41,319 bases of DNA, taken from the NCBI GenBank assembly GCA_022773395.1, contig JALFBL010000075.1, positions 1 to 41,319 of the forward strand. Reading direction: 5' to 3'. The position numbers and the translations under genes were made by a program. The stretch is from Prevotella sp. (lineage in GTDB: Bacteria; Bacteroidota; Bacteroidia; Bacteroidales; Bacteroidaceae). The stretch's first letter is position 1. Each line of letters opens with the position of its first letter. Under the pieces are notes generated by a model. That model ran no database searches, was not told the origin of the DNA, and was given only the letters and a program-made list of their open reading frames with translations. Positions 23,244 to 32,002 of this stretch are shown here, one piece after another.

Positions 23244-23598
23244 GGAGTTTTTTAATTCATAATTAAAGTCAGCTTTGGCGATGAGACCGGACGGATTTGG
23301 ATGAATCAGAAACGGGATTGATACAGAATTGATAACAAATGAATAACAACAACAAACGATATTGAGGGATGAAACCGATTGAAGAGAACGTCATCGTGGA
23401 GAAGAGTAAGGATTTTTCCGTGCGCCGTACAAGACCGTGCCGCTTTCTCTGTGACGAAAAAAAAGAACGCAACATTTCCAAAACACCTTTACCCCTTGAC
23501 GAAAAGACATTCGGTTAGCAAGCTCTGTGTTCGAGTAATCATAAACCAAGCTAAAAGAGTATCTATAATTATGAATTGTGAATTAACCCCCATGAATT
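23244..23598. other. 355-bp gap between lacI and the MFS gene
   Basis: No gene of credible length or coding character. It is bordered by an inverted repeat (23250-23264 and 23602-23616) and ends in AT-rich GAATTATGAATT-like tandem units that run into the MFS start codon. No clear TTTG/TAnnTTTG promoter was found, so the transporter may be read from lacI or from a promoter not recognised here. Confidence 0.6.
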
Positions 23599-23616
23599 AT
23601 GAATTATGAATTAAAA
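23250..23616. repeat. 15-bp inverted repeat flanking the lacI-MFS spacer
   Basis: TTTTAATTCATAATT at 23250-23264 is the exact reverse complement of AATTATGAATTAAAA at 23602-23616. The right copy belongs to a run of similar units from about 23570. The right arm overlaps the first codons of the MFS gene. Confidence 0.55.
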
Positions 23617-24939
23617 CAAAAGCCGAATCTTCCTTTGGGAAGTCTGTGGAATCTGAGTTTCGGATTCTTTGGTGTGCAAATTGCATACTCATTGCAGAGC
23701 GCAAACATCTCGCGCATTTTTGCGACACTGGGTGCCGACCCGCACAGCTTAAGCTATTTCTGGATATTGCCACCCCTCATGGGCATCCTCGTGCAGCCCA
23801 TTGTGGGAGCACTGTCCGACAAAACGTGGTGTCGCTTCGGAAGGCGCATTCCTTATCTGTTTGTCGGTGCGGCAGCGGCCGTGCTGGTGATGTGCCTGCT
23901 GCCCAATGCCGGTTCGTTCGGCATGGCAGTATCTACAGCCATGGTCTTCGGACTGCTCTCGCTCATGTTCCTCGACACCAGCATCAACATGGCCATGCAA
24001 CCGTTCAAGATGCTGGTGGGCGACATGGTAAACGAAAGCCAGAAGACCCTTGCCTATTCCATACAGAGTTTCCTCTGTAATGCCGGGTCGGTGGCGGGTT
24101 TTGTCTTCCCCTTCCTTTTCACAGTTTTGGGCATATCCAACGAAGCCCCCAAGGGCGTTATCCCCGATTCGGTCATCTATTCGTTCTACGTGGGTGCCGC
24201 CATCTTGATTCTCTGCGTCATCTACACCTCCTTGAAAGTGAAAGAATGGAACCCTAAGACCTATGCGTCATACAACGGGCTGACCAAGCCCCTGAACGAG
24301 GAAAAGGTGAATGTTTTCCAGTTGCTCGCCCATGCGCCCAAAACTTTCTGGACGGTAGGACTGGTGCAGTTTTTCTGCTGGGCAGCATTCATGTACATGT
24401 GGATCTACACCAACGGTGCCATCGCTTCTGTTTGCTGGGACGTTGACATGACCGCCGCCGATGCCACCAAGACTGCCGCCTATCAAGAGGCAGGCAACTG
24501 GGTTGGCATTCTCTTTGCCGTTCAAGCCATAGGCAGTGTGGTATGGGCCATGGTGCTGCCCCGTTTCAAAAACCGAAAACGGGCCTATGCCGCCAGTTTG
24601 GCCATCGGCGGAATCGGCTTTGCCCTCATGCCCCTGTTCCACAACCAGTACATGCAGTTCATCCCGTTCCTGCTCATTGGTTGCGCCTGGGCTGCCATGC
24701 TGGCCATGCCCTTCACGCTCGTCACCAATGCCCTGCAGGGCTACGGCCACATGGGCGTGTATCTCGGGCTGTTCAACGGCACCATCTGCGTGCCGCAGAT
24801 TGCCGCCGCCCTGCTGGGCGGTATCATTCTCAGCTTGGCAGGAAGCGTACAGAGCAACATGATGGTAGTGGCAGGAATACTCCTTGTCATCGGTGCGTTC
24901 AGTGTGTTCGTCATCAAGGAAAAGACCGTAACAGAATAG
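23599..24939 (+). CDS. SLC45-like MFS sugar transporter (probable maltose/malto-oligosaccharide importer)
   Basis: Inner-membrane transporter of 446 aa with about 12 hydrophobic helices. The N-terminal stretch FGFFGVQIAYSLQSANISRIF and the loop-2 motif DKTWCRFGRRIPYLFVGA are typical of the SLC45/GPH-like MFS branch that moves disaccharides with protons. The ATG at 23599 is the first in frame and lies in a tandem AT-rich repeat; the neighbouring ATGs at 23592 and 23606 are out of frame. It follows the LacI gene, and MFS-LacI-SusCD groupings are known in Bacteroidota alpha-glucan loci. It probably delivers maltose-type sugars to cytoplasmic MalQ. Substrate is inferred from context. Confidence 0.88.
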   Translation: MNYELKQKPNLPLGSLWNLSFGFFGVQIAYSLQSANISRIFATLGADPHSLSYFWILPPLMGILVQPIVGALSDKTWCRFGRRIPYLFVGAAAAVLVMCLLPNAGSFGMAVSTAMVFGLLSLMFLDTSINMAMQPFKMLVGDMVNESQKTLAYSIQSFLCNAGSVAGFVFPFLFTVLGISNEAPKGVIPDSVIYSFYVGAAILILCVIYTSLKVKEWNPKTYASYNGLTKPLNEEKVNVFQLLAHAPKTFWTVGLVQFFCWAAFMYMWIYTNGAIASVCWDVDMTAADATKTAAYQEAGNWVGILFAVQAIGSVVWAMVLPRFKNRKRAYAASLAIGGIGFALMPLFHNQYMQFIPFLLIGCAWAAMLAMPFTLVTNALQGYGHMGVYLGLFNGTICVPQIAAALLGGIILSLAGSVQSNMMVVAGILLVIGAFSVFVIKEKTVTE

Positions 24940-25027
24940 GTTTTCTTTGTCAGCCATACAACTTACAGTATCGGCAAAGAGAGAAAAGGAAGTTTCGGAA
25001 AACATCAAGTATAAAAAGGACATCATG

Positions 25028-25075
25028 AAAAGAGCCATATCAATACCTGAAAACAAAGTTTGATATGGCTCTTTT
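25028..25075. terminator. Bidirectional terminator between the MFS and LRR genes
   Basis: A perfect 15-bp stem, AAAAGAGCCATATCA (25028-25042) with TGATATGGCTCTTTT (25061-25075), and an 18-nt loop. A/T-runs on both sides suit both the plus-strand MFS gene and the minus-strand LRR gene. The flanking bases 24940-25027 and 25076-25172 show no gene. Confidence 0.88.
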
Positions 25076-25172
25076 AAAATTTAATTGTTACAATTAGAAT
25101 TGCGTGGGGGACTCTTCACAAAGCTGTACCCAATACCACTCTTGCCGTAAGGAAGGTCATCAAGAACTACGC

Positions 25173-27113
25173 TTAACGCCTAACCATTTTCAACGCATGG
25201 GTTCCGCTCACACCATGAAGCGTGATGATATAGCCTCCGGCCGGCAATGCAGCGGCAGGAAGCACCGCACGACCATGAACGACGGCCGCCCTTGAAAGCG
25301 TTTGTCCAGACAGGCTGCTCAACACGGCAGTATGAACATCTGCTCCTATATTGCCAATTTCGATTCCAGCTCCACAGTCTTTCACCGTCATGTTGTCGGC
25401 ATTGATTTCTTCCATACCGCTTGCCGCTGATTCCACGACTTGGAATTCCCCCCAGGTGGGAGATTGAAGATATGCCTGCCTACATCCTTCCGGCACTATC
25501 AATTGGCAGTTTTTATGGTCTACCTCTTCAAACACATCGTCGGTATATTTGTTTTCAACCGGTTCTTTCGTCTTCACGGTTATTTTCTTCAGGTTGCTGC
25601 ATCCGCAGAAAGCCCTGTAGCCAAATGAGTTGAACGAGGGCGAGAACTCCACCTCCTCCAGATTCTTACAGAACCAGAAAACAAAGTCGTCTGTCTTTTC
25701 CGTTTTGGGATGCATGACGAATGTCTTGCTCTCCTTTCCGTTCGGATAGGCATACAGCATGGAGTGGTCCTTGGAATAAAGCGTTCCATCCTCTACCGTA
25801 AATTTCTGATTGTCTGCATCAACCTCAAAAGCCTGTAGGGCAAAGCAACCCAGAAACGGGTTTCCTACGATATTGGGCTTTCCCTTTCCCAACATAACCT
25901 TTTTCAGCCCCATACATTCGGCAAAAGCCGCATAGTCGATCAGTTCCATGGTTTCGGGAAAGACGAGAGTCTCGATGTTGTTATTGTGGAAGAACGCTTT
26001 CTCTCCAATTGTTTTCAATCCGTTTCCAAACTGCAGGTTGGTCATCTCATTGCAGTTGATGAATGCCTCGTTGTCAATGCTTTCGAGCGAATTGGGAAGA
26101 ACAACATTGCGCAGTGCCCTGCAGTTTTTGAAGGCATACAGCCCTATATGTTTGAGCCCTTCTTTGAATGTTACGGTTTCCATCCTGTAGCAATCCTGAA
26201 ATGCGTTTTGCCCGATTTCCACCAGAGACGACGGCAGGGAAACTTCCTTGAGGGCGCTGCACGCCTCTACACAGCCCTCAGGCAGAGACACAACACCTTC
26301 AGGTATTTCCAGTATTTCCAGTCCATTGGCACCGAACAGTGCTTCGAAAGCCAGTTCGCGCAGGCTTTTCGGCAAATTGATATTTTTCAGATTAGGAGTC
26401 TGTTCAAATGTTCTTTTATTCAATTTGGTCACTCCTTCCGGGATGACAACTTCTTTCAAGTTCTCGCAATAGGTGAAGAGATAGTTCCCCATAAAAGTAA
26501 GATGAGACGGCAATACCATCTTTTCCATTGCATTGCATACACCGAAAGCCGTATTGTGGATATGCGTGATTTCATCCGGCATCTTCAGTTCTTTCATGGC
26601 CACACACTTGAAGAAAGCGCCGACACCTATTTCACGGATATACGGAGGAAGCACTATCGACTCTATACTACAGCAATTATAGAACAGTTTGTCGGGCAGC
26701 AGTGTAGGCTTGTCCTTTTCCACATAATACTCCCTGGCCGTTCCCATGTCCTCTGCTATAATGTAGTAGGCCTTTGATGCTTCGTCGTCCGGAACGATGG
26801 TCACTTCCGACAAGTCGATTTGTTTCAAAGTGGTAGGATAGAAACTGCCATATTCATCCGATCCGCAGAACCGTCTCACCATGCGCAAATCATAACTGTT
26901 CAACTTGCCTGTGATTTTCAGCGTATCAACTTTGTCCTCCCAGACAATGTCGGGTGCCAATTCCTCAAGACTGCCGGGTCGAGTGAGGTTAACAACCACC
27001 TTTCCTGTTCTTTCTCCTGCGGCCTCGTTGCTTCTTGCGAAAACCGCTGAAGTGTGAGAAACTATCTGTGGGCACACACACATAAAAAAGATTGCTAATC
27101 GTTTTTTCATCAT
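25173..27113 (-). CDS. Secreted BspA-like leucine-rich repeat protein
   Basis: Exported protein of 646 aa. A signal peptide (about residues 1-27) precedes a long array (about 130-560) of 23-residue BspA/TpLRR-type repeats, seen as recurring units such as LPSSLVEIGQNAFQDC and LPNSLESIDNEAFINC. BspA-type proteins in Prevotella and Tannerella bind host proteins or other bacteria. The last 75 residues end in a compact beta-rich tail (LPAGGYIITLHGVSGTHALK) ending MVRR, which resembles a type IX secretion sorting domain. It lies 83 bp downstream of a second LRR gene of the same orientation. Adhesion is inferred from the family only. Confidence 0.85.
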   Translation of the reverse strand: MMKKRLAIFFMCVCPQIVSHTSAVFARSNEAAGERTGKVVVNLTRPGSLEELAPDIVWEDKVDTLKITGKLNSYDLRMVRRFCGSDEYGSFYPTTLKQIDLSEVTIVPDDEASKAYYIIAEDMGTAREYYVEKDKPTLLPDKLFYNCCSIESIVLPPYIREIGVGAFFKCVAMKELKMPDEITHIHNTAFGVCNAMEKMVLPSHLTFMGNYLFTYCENLKEVVIPEGVTKLNKRTFEQTPNLKNINLPKSLRELAFEALFGANGLEILEIPEGVVSLPEGCVEACSALKEVSLPSSLVEIGQNAFQDCYRMETVTFKEGLKHIGLYAFKNCRALRNVVLPNSLESIDNEAFINCNEMTNLQFGNGLKTIGEKAFFHNNNIETLVFPETMELIDYAAFAECMGLKKVMLGKGKPNIVGNPFLGCFALQAFEVDADNQKFTVEDGTLYSKDHSMLYAYPNGKESKTFVMHPKTEKTDDFVFWFCKNLEEVEFSPSFNSFGYRAFCGCSNLKKITVKTKEPVENKYTDDVFEEVDHKNCQLIVPEGCRQAYLQSPTWGEFQVVESAASGMEEINADNMTVKDCGAGIEIGNIGADVHTAVLSSLSGQTLSRAAVVHGRAVLPAAALPAGGYIITLHGVSGTHALKMVRR

Positions 27114-27196
27114 CAGTAATTTAATTGTTTCAACTTGGTATTCATTTGTTTTGTGGGAAAATGAACTTCTGAACTCCTTTCATTCTTACACACAGA

Positions 27197-29017
27197 CTAC
27201 CTTCTTATGCACACTATGGCCTTTTTTCCATCAACAGAGATGACATGTACTCCCTTGCGGGATGTTTTTACACAGACCGAAGACGAAGTGACCGGATATT
27301 TTCCCAAAACCTGCCCGCCAATTGTGGCAAGCGTCACCTGCCGGGCCGTTGCCGGAAGATGGGCAACCGTCCATCCGTCGGATGTTTCGCTGACCTCGAT
27401 ATCATTTTCAGTTTCCACCTTGTCCAATCCCGTTTCCTGGCAGCCAGTTCCATCTCCCTCAACGGTGACCATCCAGCCCTTGTCTGTTGCGATTTCGGTT
27501 TTGCTCACTTTGGCCGCACCTGCCACATTGTTGTACAACAGCAGGCCTCCCACTTCGTTTTCATCGTCGCCCGGACGTTTCTGGCGCAACGAACGATACA
27601 TGTCGTCCAAGGCACATACCTCCATCTGGGTGTCGTCCACAGAAACATAATGGAGGTTTGAAGCCTTGTCGAACCTGATTCCGTCCTTGATGGGATTTCC
27701 CGAGATAACCACATCAAGCAATTCTGTGCAATTGGCAAGGTCAAGTTTTTCTATTTGGTTGTTTCCACAGTTGAAAGACATCAGTTTTTTTAATGGAGCC
27801 ACATTGATCTTCTGCAAACGATTGTCGTTGCAGATTAACTCTGTCAAATCAGGCATGCCGGCAGTCTCAAGTTGCACAAAGGCACACTCGCTGCAATTCA
27901 GCGTAGTCAACGATGCAGGAAAAGACACATTGCTCAGTCCGGGATTCACAGAGCAATCCAGATAGGACAGAAGGCTGCAGTTCTCAACATTCAGTCTTGT
28001 CAGTTCATTGGCATAGCAGGCAAGTTGCTCCAATTGGGCATTTCGGCTGACATCCAGAGCAGACAAATGGTTATTGTTGCAGGTCAACGACACCAATCGC
28101 TTGCAGTCTGCCAGATCCAATGTAGAGAGATTGTTTCCCGAGCACGACAGTTCTACAAGATGTTCCATTCCGGAAAGGTCAAGTTCCGAGAGCCTGGAAT
28201 TATTGTCCACCGCCAGCATCTTCAGTCTTTTTGTTTGCGAAAGGTCCAAAGAGGCAAGTCCTGCCACGGGCATAATCAATGTCTCAATCTTGTTGTCCTG
28301 TGGCAACAGGAATTTTTTCAAAGGTTTTCCCAGTCCCACCGCCACGTATTGCAGTTCTTTGTTCTCTGTCAGGTCATACTCTTCTATCAGTGTCTGCATC
28401 GCGTCAAGATGCCTCAGATTGGGGCATTCTGCCAGACGAAGCTCACGCAGTGGCGCATTGGTGGTACACACCAGCACCTCCAAAGAAGGGTGTGAAGCCA
28501 ACTTGAGTGTATTGAGCCTGTTGTTGGTAACAATCACGCTGTCGATGCGGGGATTGCCGGTAAGATCCAAACTTTCCAGCGGAGAATCCTGCACATAGAC
28601 AAGCTTCAATTCGGGATTGCGCGACAAGTCCATTTTCTGGATATGATTCTTACGCGAAATCAGATGGGTCAAAGCGGGCAACCCGGTCACATCCAAGGCT
28701 GCCAGCTGGTTATTGGAACATTCCAATACCGTTATGTTTCCATAAATGGTCAGATCCTGTCCGCCTGTGATTCCCTGGAGACGTGTGGCCGAGGTGTGAA
28801 GGTCGCCCTCCGAAACATTTCCGTTTCCCCAGTCGAGCGTGTATTTTCCCTCTTCCGCACCCATGACCAACATGGCATATTCGCTTCCGGCCCCACTGGC
28901 AAAGCGCATTTTTACGCATGGGCGGTCAGAAGGGTTGTCTTGCCCAAATGCCGCATTCAAGAAATTCACACTCATGAAGGTTAGTACCAATAGCATTTTT
29001 CTGATATTCTTTTCCAT
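27197..29017 (-). CDS. Secreted internalin J-like leucine-rich repeat protein
   Basis: Exported protein of 606 aa. A signal peptide ending near AFGQ is followed by a short N-terminal domain and then about 20 repeats of 20-21 residues (about 95-460) of the form LxxLDLSxxxxLxxLxCxxN, for example LVELSCSGNNLSTLDLADC. The regular Cys/Asn pattern is that of internalin J-type LRRs, a different repeat class from the neighbouring BspA-like protein. The C-terminal part, ending KKAIVCIRR, is a probable type IX sorting tail. A promoter lies 54 bases upstream, so this gene probably leads the two-gene LRR operon. Its ligand is unknown. Confidence 0.84.
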   Translation of the reverse strand: MEKNIRKMLLVLTFMSVNFLNAAFGQDNPSDRPCVKMRFASGAGSEYAMLVMGAEEGKYTLDWGNGNVSEGDLHTSATRLQGITGGQDLTIYGNITVLECSNNQLAALDVTGLPALTHLISRKNHIQKMDLSRNPELKLVYVQDSPLESLDLTGNPRIDSVIVTNNRLNTLKLASHPSLEVLVCTTNAPLRELRLAECPNLRHLDAMQTLIEEYDLTENKELQYVAVGLGKPLKKFLLPQDNKIETLIMPVAGLASLDLSQTKRLKMLAVDNNSRLSELDLSGMEHLVELSCSGNNLSTLDLADCKRLVSLTCNNNHLSALDVSRNAQLEQLACYANELTRLNVENCSLLSYLDCSVNPGLSNVSFPASLTTLNCSECAFVQLETAGMPDLTELICNDNRLQKINVAPLKKLMSFNCGNNQIEKLDLANCTELLDVVISGNPIKDGIRFDKASNLHYVSVDDTQMEVCALDDMYRSLRQKRPGDDENEVGGLLLYNNVAGAAKVSKTEIATDKGWMVTVEGDGTGCQETGLDKVETENDIEVSETSDGWTVAHLPATARQVTLATIGGQVLGKYPVTSSSVCVKTSRKGVHVISVDGKKAIVCIRR

Positions 29018-29070
29018 ACAAATAATTAATGATAAGTGTTTTCAAAGTGCAACAGTAACATATTGTGCTG

Positions 29071-29102
29071 CAAATATAAAATAAGTAGTTGTATAAAACA
29101 AT
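29071..29102 (-). promoter_or_regulatory. Candidate promoter of the LRR operon
   Basis: On the minus strand ATTG (29099-29102), 20 bases, then TATATTTG (29071-29078). The -7 box is perfect and the -33 box keeps the core TTG. It is 54 bases before the LRR start codon. Confidence 0.6.
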
Positions 29103-29236
29103 TTTTTATCTGTTTTTTTCATGAACCATGTTGCAATGCCATTTCAACAGCAATCATCTGGGAACAAGAATCTTACAATTGATTTTTATACGGCGGTTGA
29201 GGAAAAGAACAACGAAAATGCAACAAAAATACACAC

Positions 29237-29283
29237 TTATCGGCAAGAAAATTATCGCTTTCCCGATAAAAAAGGTAATTTTG
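29237..29283 (+). promoter_or_regulatory. Promoter region of the TPR regulator with repeated TTATCG sites
   Basis: TTATCG occurs at 29237-29242 and 29252-29257 and, inverted (CGATAA), at 29264-29269; the outer pair forms a 7-bp inverted repeat. A perfect -7 box TAATTTTG follows at 29276-29283, but no -33 TTTG is present. This looks like an activated or repressed promoter with a bound regulator. Confidence 0.45.
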
Positions 29284-29306
29284 CATATTGAAGAAAGAAA
29301 AATGAA

Positions 29307-30887
29307 ATGAAAAAACTCTTCTTTATATGCCTGTTGCTTGCAACAGTATTTTATGGCTGCAAGCGTCATTCCCCAAACACGAACATATTGCTGGAGAATG
29401 TCGATTCGCTTGTGCGACACAATCAGTTGGATTCGGCTTCCACATTGCTGGAGAAAATCGGGATGGACGACCTGACGAACGCTTCCGATTCCGCCCATTT
29501 CTTTTTGCGGAAAACGCAAATCCTGTACATACTTTACAAGCCGATACCTTCCACCGAAATGATAGATTACAGCATCCGGTACTATGAACAACGAGGACAG
29601 GCCGAAAAACTCACCGACGCCTATTTCTACAAAGGTGTTGTTCTTTATGAACAAGGACAGACCAAAGAGGCAATCGTCTGCATAAAGAAAGCCGAATACC
29701 TGGCAGAAGAACTCGACTCCATCGGCATAAAACACAAGATTTATGAGAATCTGTTCGTCATGAACGAGGAGGCGGGCGAGGCCACGCTCGCCCTCGACTA
29801 TGCGAAGAAAGTGCTCGCCCTGTCGTATGCCACAGGCAACAAAATATGGCTGGCGCGCGCTTTCAACAACATTGCCGTTTCCTACAACAAACTCAATGCT
29901 CCGGACAGCGCGAACGTCTATGTCAGGAAAAGCATGGAAATGCTCCAATACATTCCCGTCAAGGAGCGCATATACATTTTAAACAATCTGGGTGCCCAGC
30001 TCATCCCCACCAATCCACAACTGGCAAAAGCCACCTTGCTGAAAGTGATCCAAATAGCCCCGATGGGGGCTGCATACGAAAATCTTGCAACCATCTATAT
30101 AGCAGAGGGCGATACAGGAAAAGCCAATGAAATGTGGAACAAGGCGCTGCAGACCGACAATCGCCAGGTAAAGGCCGACGTGATGCGCTCCAAATTCATC
30201 CACCAGTGCTCCACAAAGAACTACAAAGACGCAACGGCCACTGCCCGGCAGCTCATGGCCTTAAAAGACAGCCTCTACAAAAGCCGGATGGACAACAACG
30301 TGAAAAGCAGCCAGATTGCTTTTGACAATATGAAATCGAGGCAAATCTATGAAAGAAACATCGAAATCAGCATACTTGTCATTCTGCTGCTCACCTTTTC
30401 GTTTGCCATTGTTTTCCTCTTCTTCCGCTACAGGGCCTACAAAGTGAAAGGGGCACTTGCCATGGACCAACTGCGCATCAAGAATTTCGAGAACCGGATA
30501 GCCGAACTCGAACGCCTCGGACAGCACAAGGAAAAAGAAATTGACGACCTGAACCGAAAGAAAGAAAAACTCCTTGACAAGCACAGAGGAATCCTATACG
30601 ACGGGCACAAACTCTATACCGGCATCATGGAAGGGCAGACCACTGTTCTGTGGAAGAAAAAGGAGTTTGAAAACTTTTTGGAATACTACCGATTGGTAGA
30701 TATGGAATTTATGGACACGCTGGAATTAGAATACGAAGAACTGTCTTCCAAATACAAATTCTTCATGGTCATGGAACACTTGGGAAACTCCGACAAAGAC
30801 ATCATGCACATCATGGGGCTGGCCGAAAGTTCGATACGCTCTGCAAAATCCAGAATCAACAAGCGCCGACTCTCCGCACAGGCATAA
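29307..30887 (+). CDS. Membrane-tethered TPR protein with C-terminal LuxR-like HTH (probable regulator)
   Basis: Protein of 526 aa with an unusual layout. The N-terminus has a lipoprotein-type signal (ATVFYGC, Cys18). Residues about 30-330 form TPR-like helical repeats, expected in the periplasm. A membrane helix follows at about 352-376 (SILVILLLTFSFAIVFLFF), then a coiled coil (about 390-425) and a C-terminal segment whose end (SDKDIMHIMGLAESSIRSAK) resembles a LuxR-type helix-turn-helix. This suggests signal sensing outside and DNA binding inside. Similar TPR-TM-HTH proteins occur in Bacteroidota but are little studied. The ATG at 29307 is preferred over 29302, which is out of frame. It is divergent from the LRR operon, a plausible target. 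Confidence 0.78.
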   Translation: MKKLFFICLLLATVFYGCKRHSPNTNILLENVDSLVRHNQLDSASTLLEKIGMDDLTNASDSAHFFLRKTQILYILYKPIPSTEMIDYSIRYYEQRGQAEKLTDAYFYKGVVLYEQGQTKEAIVCIKKAEYLAEELDSIGIKHKIYENLFVMNEEAGEATLALDYAKKVLALSYATGNKIWLARAFNNIAVSYNKLNAPDSANVYVRKSMEMLQYIPVKERIYILNNLGAQLIPTNPQLAKATLLKVIQIAPMGAAYENLATIYIAEGDTGKANEMWNKALQTDNRQVKADVMRSKFIHQCSTKNYKDATATARQLMALKDSLYKSRMDNNVKSSQIAFDNMKSRQIYERNIEISILVILLLTFSFAIVFLFFRYRAYKVKGALAMDQLRIKNFENRIAELERLGQHKEKEIDDLNRKKEKLLDKHRGILYDGHKLYTGIMEGQTTVLWKKKEFENFLEYYRLVDMEFMDTLELEYEELSSKYKFFMVMEHLGNSDKDIMHIMGLAESSIRSAKSRINKRRLSAQA

Positions 30888-30889
30888 AC

Positions 30890-30938
30890 GAATGAGAGGA
30901 GCCAGAACATCAGCAGATGTCTCTAACTCCTCTCATTC
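30890..30938. terminator. Hairpin between convergent TPR-regulator and rpmH genes
   Basis: GAATGAGAGGAG (30890-30901) pairs perfectly with CTCCTCTCATTC (30927-30938), 12 bp with a 25-nt loop. It lies between the stop of the TPR gene and the end of rpmH. T-runs are poor on both strands, so it is a probable rather than certain bidirectional terminator. Confidence 0.65.
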
Positions 30939-30955
30939 TCTTGCCGGAGCAAGAT

Positions 30956-31111
30956 CTACTTTCCGTGGTGTTCGTCAGATACGGAAAGTTTCTTACGTCC
31001 TTTTGCACGGCGTGCAGCAAGAACACGACGACCGTTCTTGGTTGCCATTCTCTCACGGAACCCGTGTTTGTTCACCCTTTTTCTGTTGTGTGGCTGAAAT
31101 GTTCTTTTCAT
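30956..31111 (-). CDS. rpmH: 50S ribosomal protein L34
   Basis: Small basic ribosomal protein of 51 aa, read on the minus strand, beginning [20 protein letters not shown] and ending SVSDEHHGK. The motif [13 protein letters not shown] and the Arg/Lys-rich [20 protein letters not shown] are diagnostic for L34, and the length is normal. It is not beside dnaA/rnpA as in many bacteria; in Bacteroidota rpmH next to efp is, as far as I recall, common. A perfect promoter lies upstream at 31177-31207, which it does not share with the divergent efp. Confidence 0.97.
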   Translation of the reverse strand: MKRTFQPHNRKRVNKHGFRERMATKNGRRVLAARRAKGRKKLSVSDEHHGK

Positions 31112-31176
31112 TTTCCTTATGTTTTATTTATGATTATTTCGTTCACAAACGGGCACAATCCACCGCTTTTGGGCTG

Positions 31177-31207
31177 CAAAATTACGCATATTTTTTTAAT
31201 TGGCAAA
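31177..31207 (-). promoter_or_regulatory. rpmH promoter
   Basis: On the minus strand TTTG (31204-31207), 19 bases, then TAATTTTG (31177-31184), an exact match to the Bacteroidota consensus, with a 65-nt leader to the rpmH ATG. Confidence 0.82.
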
Positions 31208-31234
31208 GAATTATAGAACTTTTACTCGTCCGTT

Positions 31235-31265
31235 TATGTTTTTTTGTAAAAATGTAGTACCTTTG
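31235..31265 (+). promoter_or_regulatory. efp promoter
   Basis: TACCTTTG (31258-31265) is a perfect -7 box. At 19 bases upstream is TATG (31235-31238), a partial -33 box. It is 55 bases before the efp ATG. Confidence 0.6.
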
Positions 31266-31320
31266 CACCGATTTAGAACCATTAAAAGTTGACATTCAAT
31301 TTAAAAGACAATAAAACAAT

Positions 31321-31887
31321 ATGATCAATTCACAGGAAATCAAAAAAGGGACTTGCATCCGCATGGACAATGCCATTTGGGTATGTATCGACTTTCAGCA
31401 CGTTAAACCGGGCAAAGGAAACACGGTGATGCGTACCAAACTGAAAAATGTAACCGATGGCCGTGTCCTTGAACGCACGTTCCAGGTTGGTTTTAAACTG
31501 GAAGACGTGCGCATTGAGCGCCGTCCTTACCAATACCTCTATCAGGAAGGCGAAGACTACATCTTCATGAATCAGGAAACTTTCGACCAGGCTCCCATTG
31601 CCAAGGACTTGATCATTGGCGTTGACTTCATGAAAGAGAGCGACATCGTTGAAGTAGTGACCGACACGACCGACGGTACCGTGCTCTTTGCCGAAATGCC
31701 AGTCAAGACCAACTTGCGCATCGCGCACAGCGAACCGGGCATCAAGGGCGATACCGCCACAAACACCACCAAACCCGCAACGCTGGAGACCGGTGTGGAA
31801 ATCCGCGTGCCGCTCTTCATCAACGAGGGAGAACTGGTTCAGGTGGATACACGCGACGGTTCTTACTTGCAGCGCGTGAAAGAATAA
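31321..31887 (+). CDS. efp: Translation elongation factor P
   Basis: EF-P, 188 aa, binds the ribosome between the P and E sites and relieves stalling at proline runs. The three beta-barrel domains are present: N-terminal KOW-like (1-65), central OB (about 66-125) and C-terminal OB ending in GSYLQRVKE. The domain I loop reads KPGKGN with the tip residue Lys32, the position modified in many bacteria; whether it is modified here cannot be seen, and no epmA/epmB gene is in the window. It is divergent from rpmH and is followed by a good terminator. Confidence 0.97.
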   Translation: MINSQEIKKGTCIRMDNAIWVCIDFQHVKPGKGNTVMRTKLKNVTDGRVLERTFQVGFKLEDVRIERRPYQYLYQEGEDYIFMNQETFDQAPIAKDLIIGVDFMKESDIVEVVTDTTDGTVLFAEMPVKTNLRIAHSEPGIKGDTATNTTKPATLETGVEIRVPLFINEGELVQVDTRDGSYLQRVKE

Positions 31888-31951
31888 AAAGGCTATTCAA
31901 CGGGCCGCCCTGCAAAAAGCGGTTCAAGCCAAGCTTTACAGAATAACCGTG

Positions 31952-31992
31952 AGAGACCGTGCTGTACACACAACGGCACCGTCTCTTTTTTT
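31952..31992 (+). terminator. efp terminator
   Basis: AGAGACCGTGC (31952-31962) pairs with GCACCGTCTCT (31976-31986) with one mismatch, followed by a run of T to 31992. A typical intrinsic terminator 65 bp after efp. It ends 10 bases before the glycosyltransferase ATG. Confidence 0.85.
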
Positions 31993-32002
31993 ATGTCAAA
32001 AC

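Noticed and set aside
25104..25295. Small plus-strand frame after the MFS gene
   Set aside because: It overlaps the end of the LRR gene on the other strand and lies beyond the terminator at 25028-25075; no coding signal seen.
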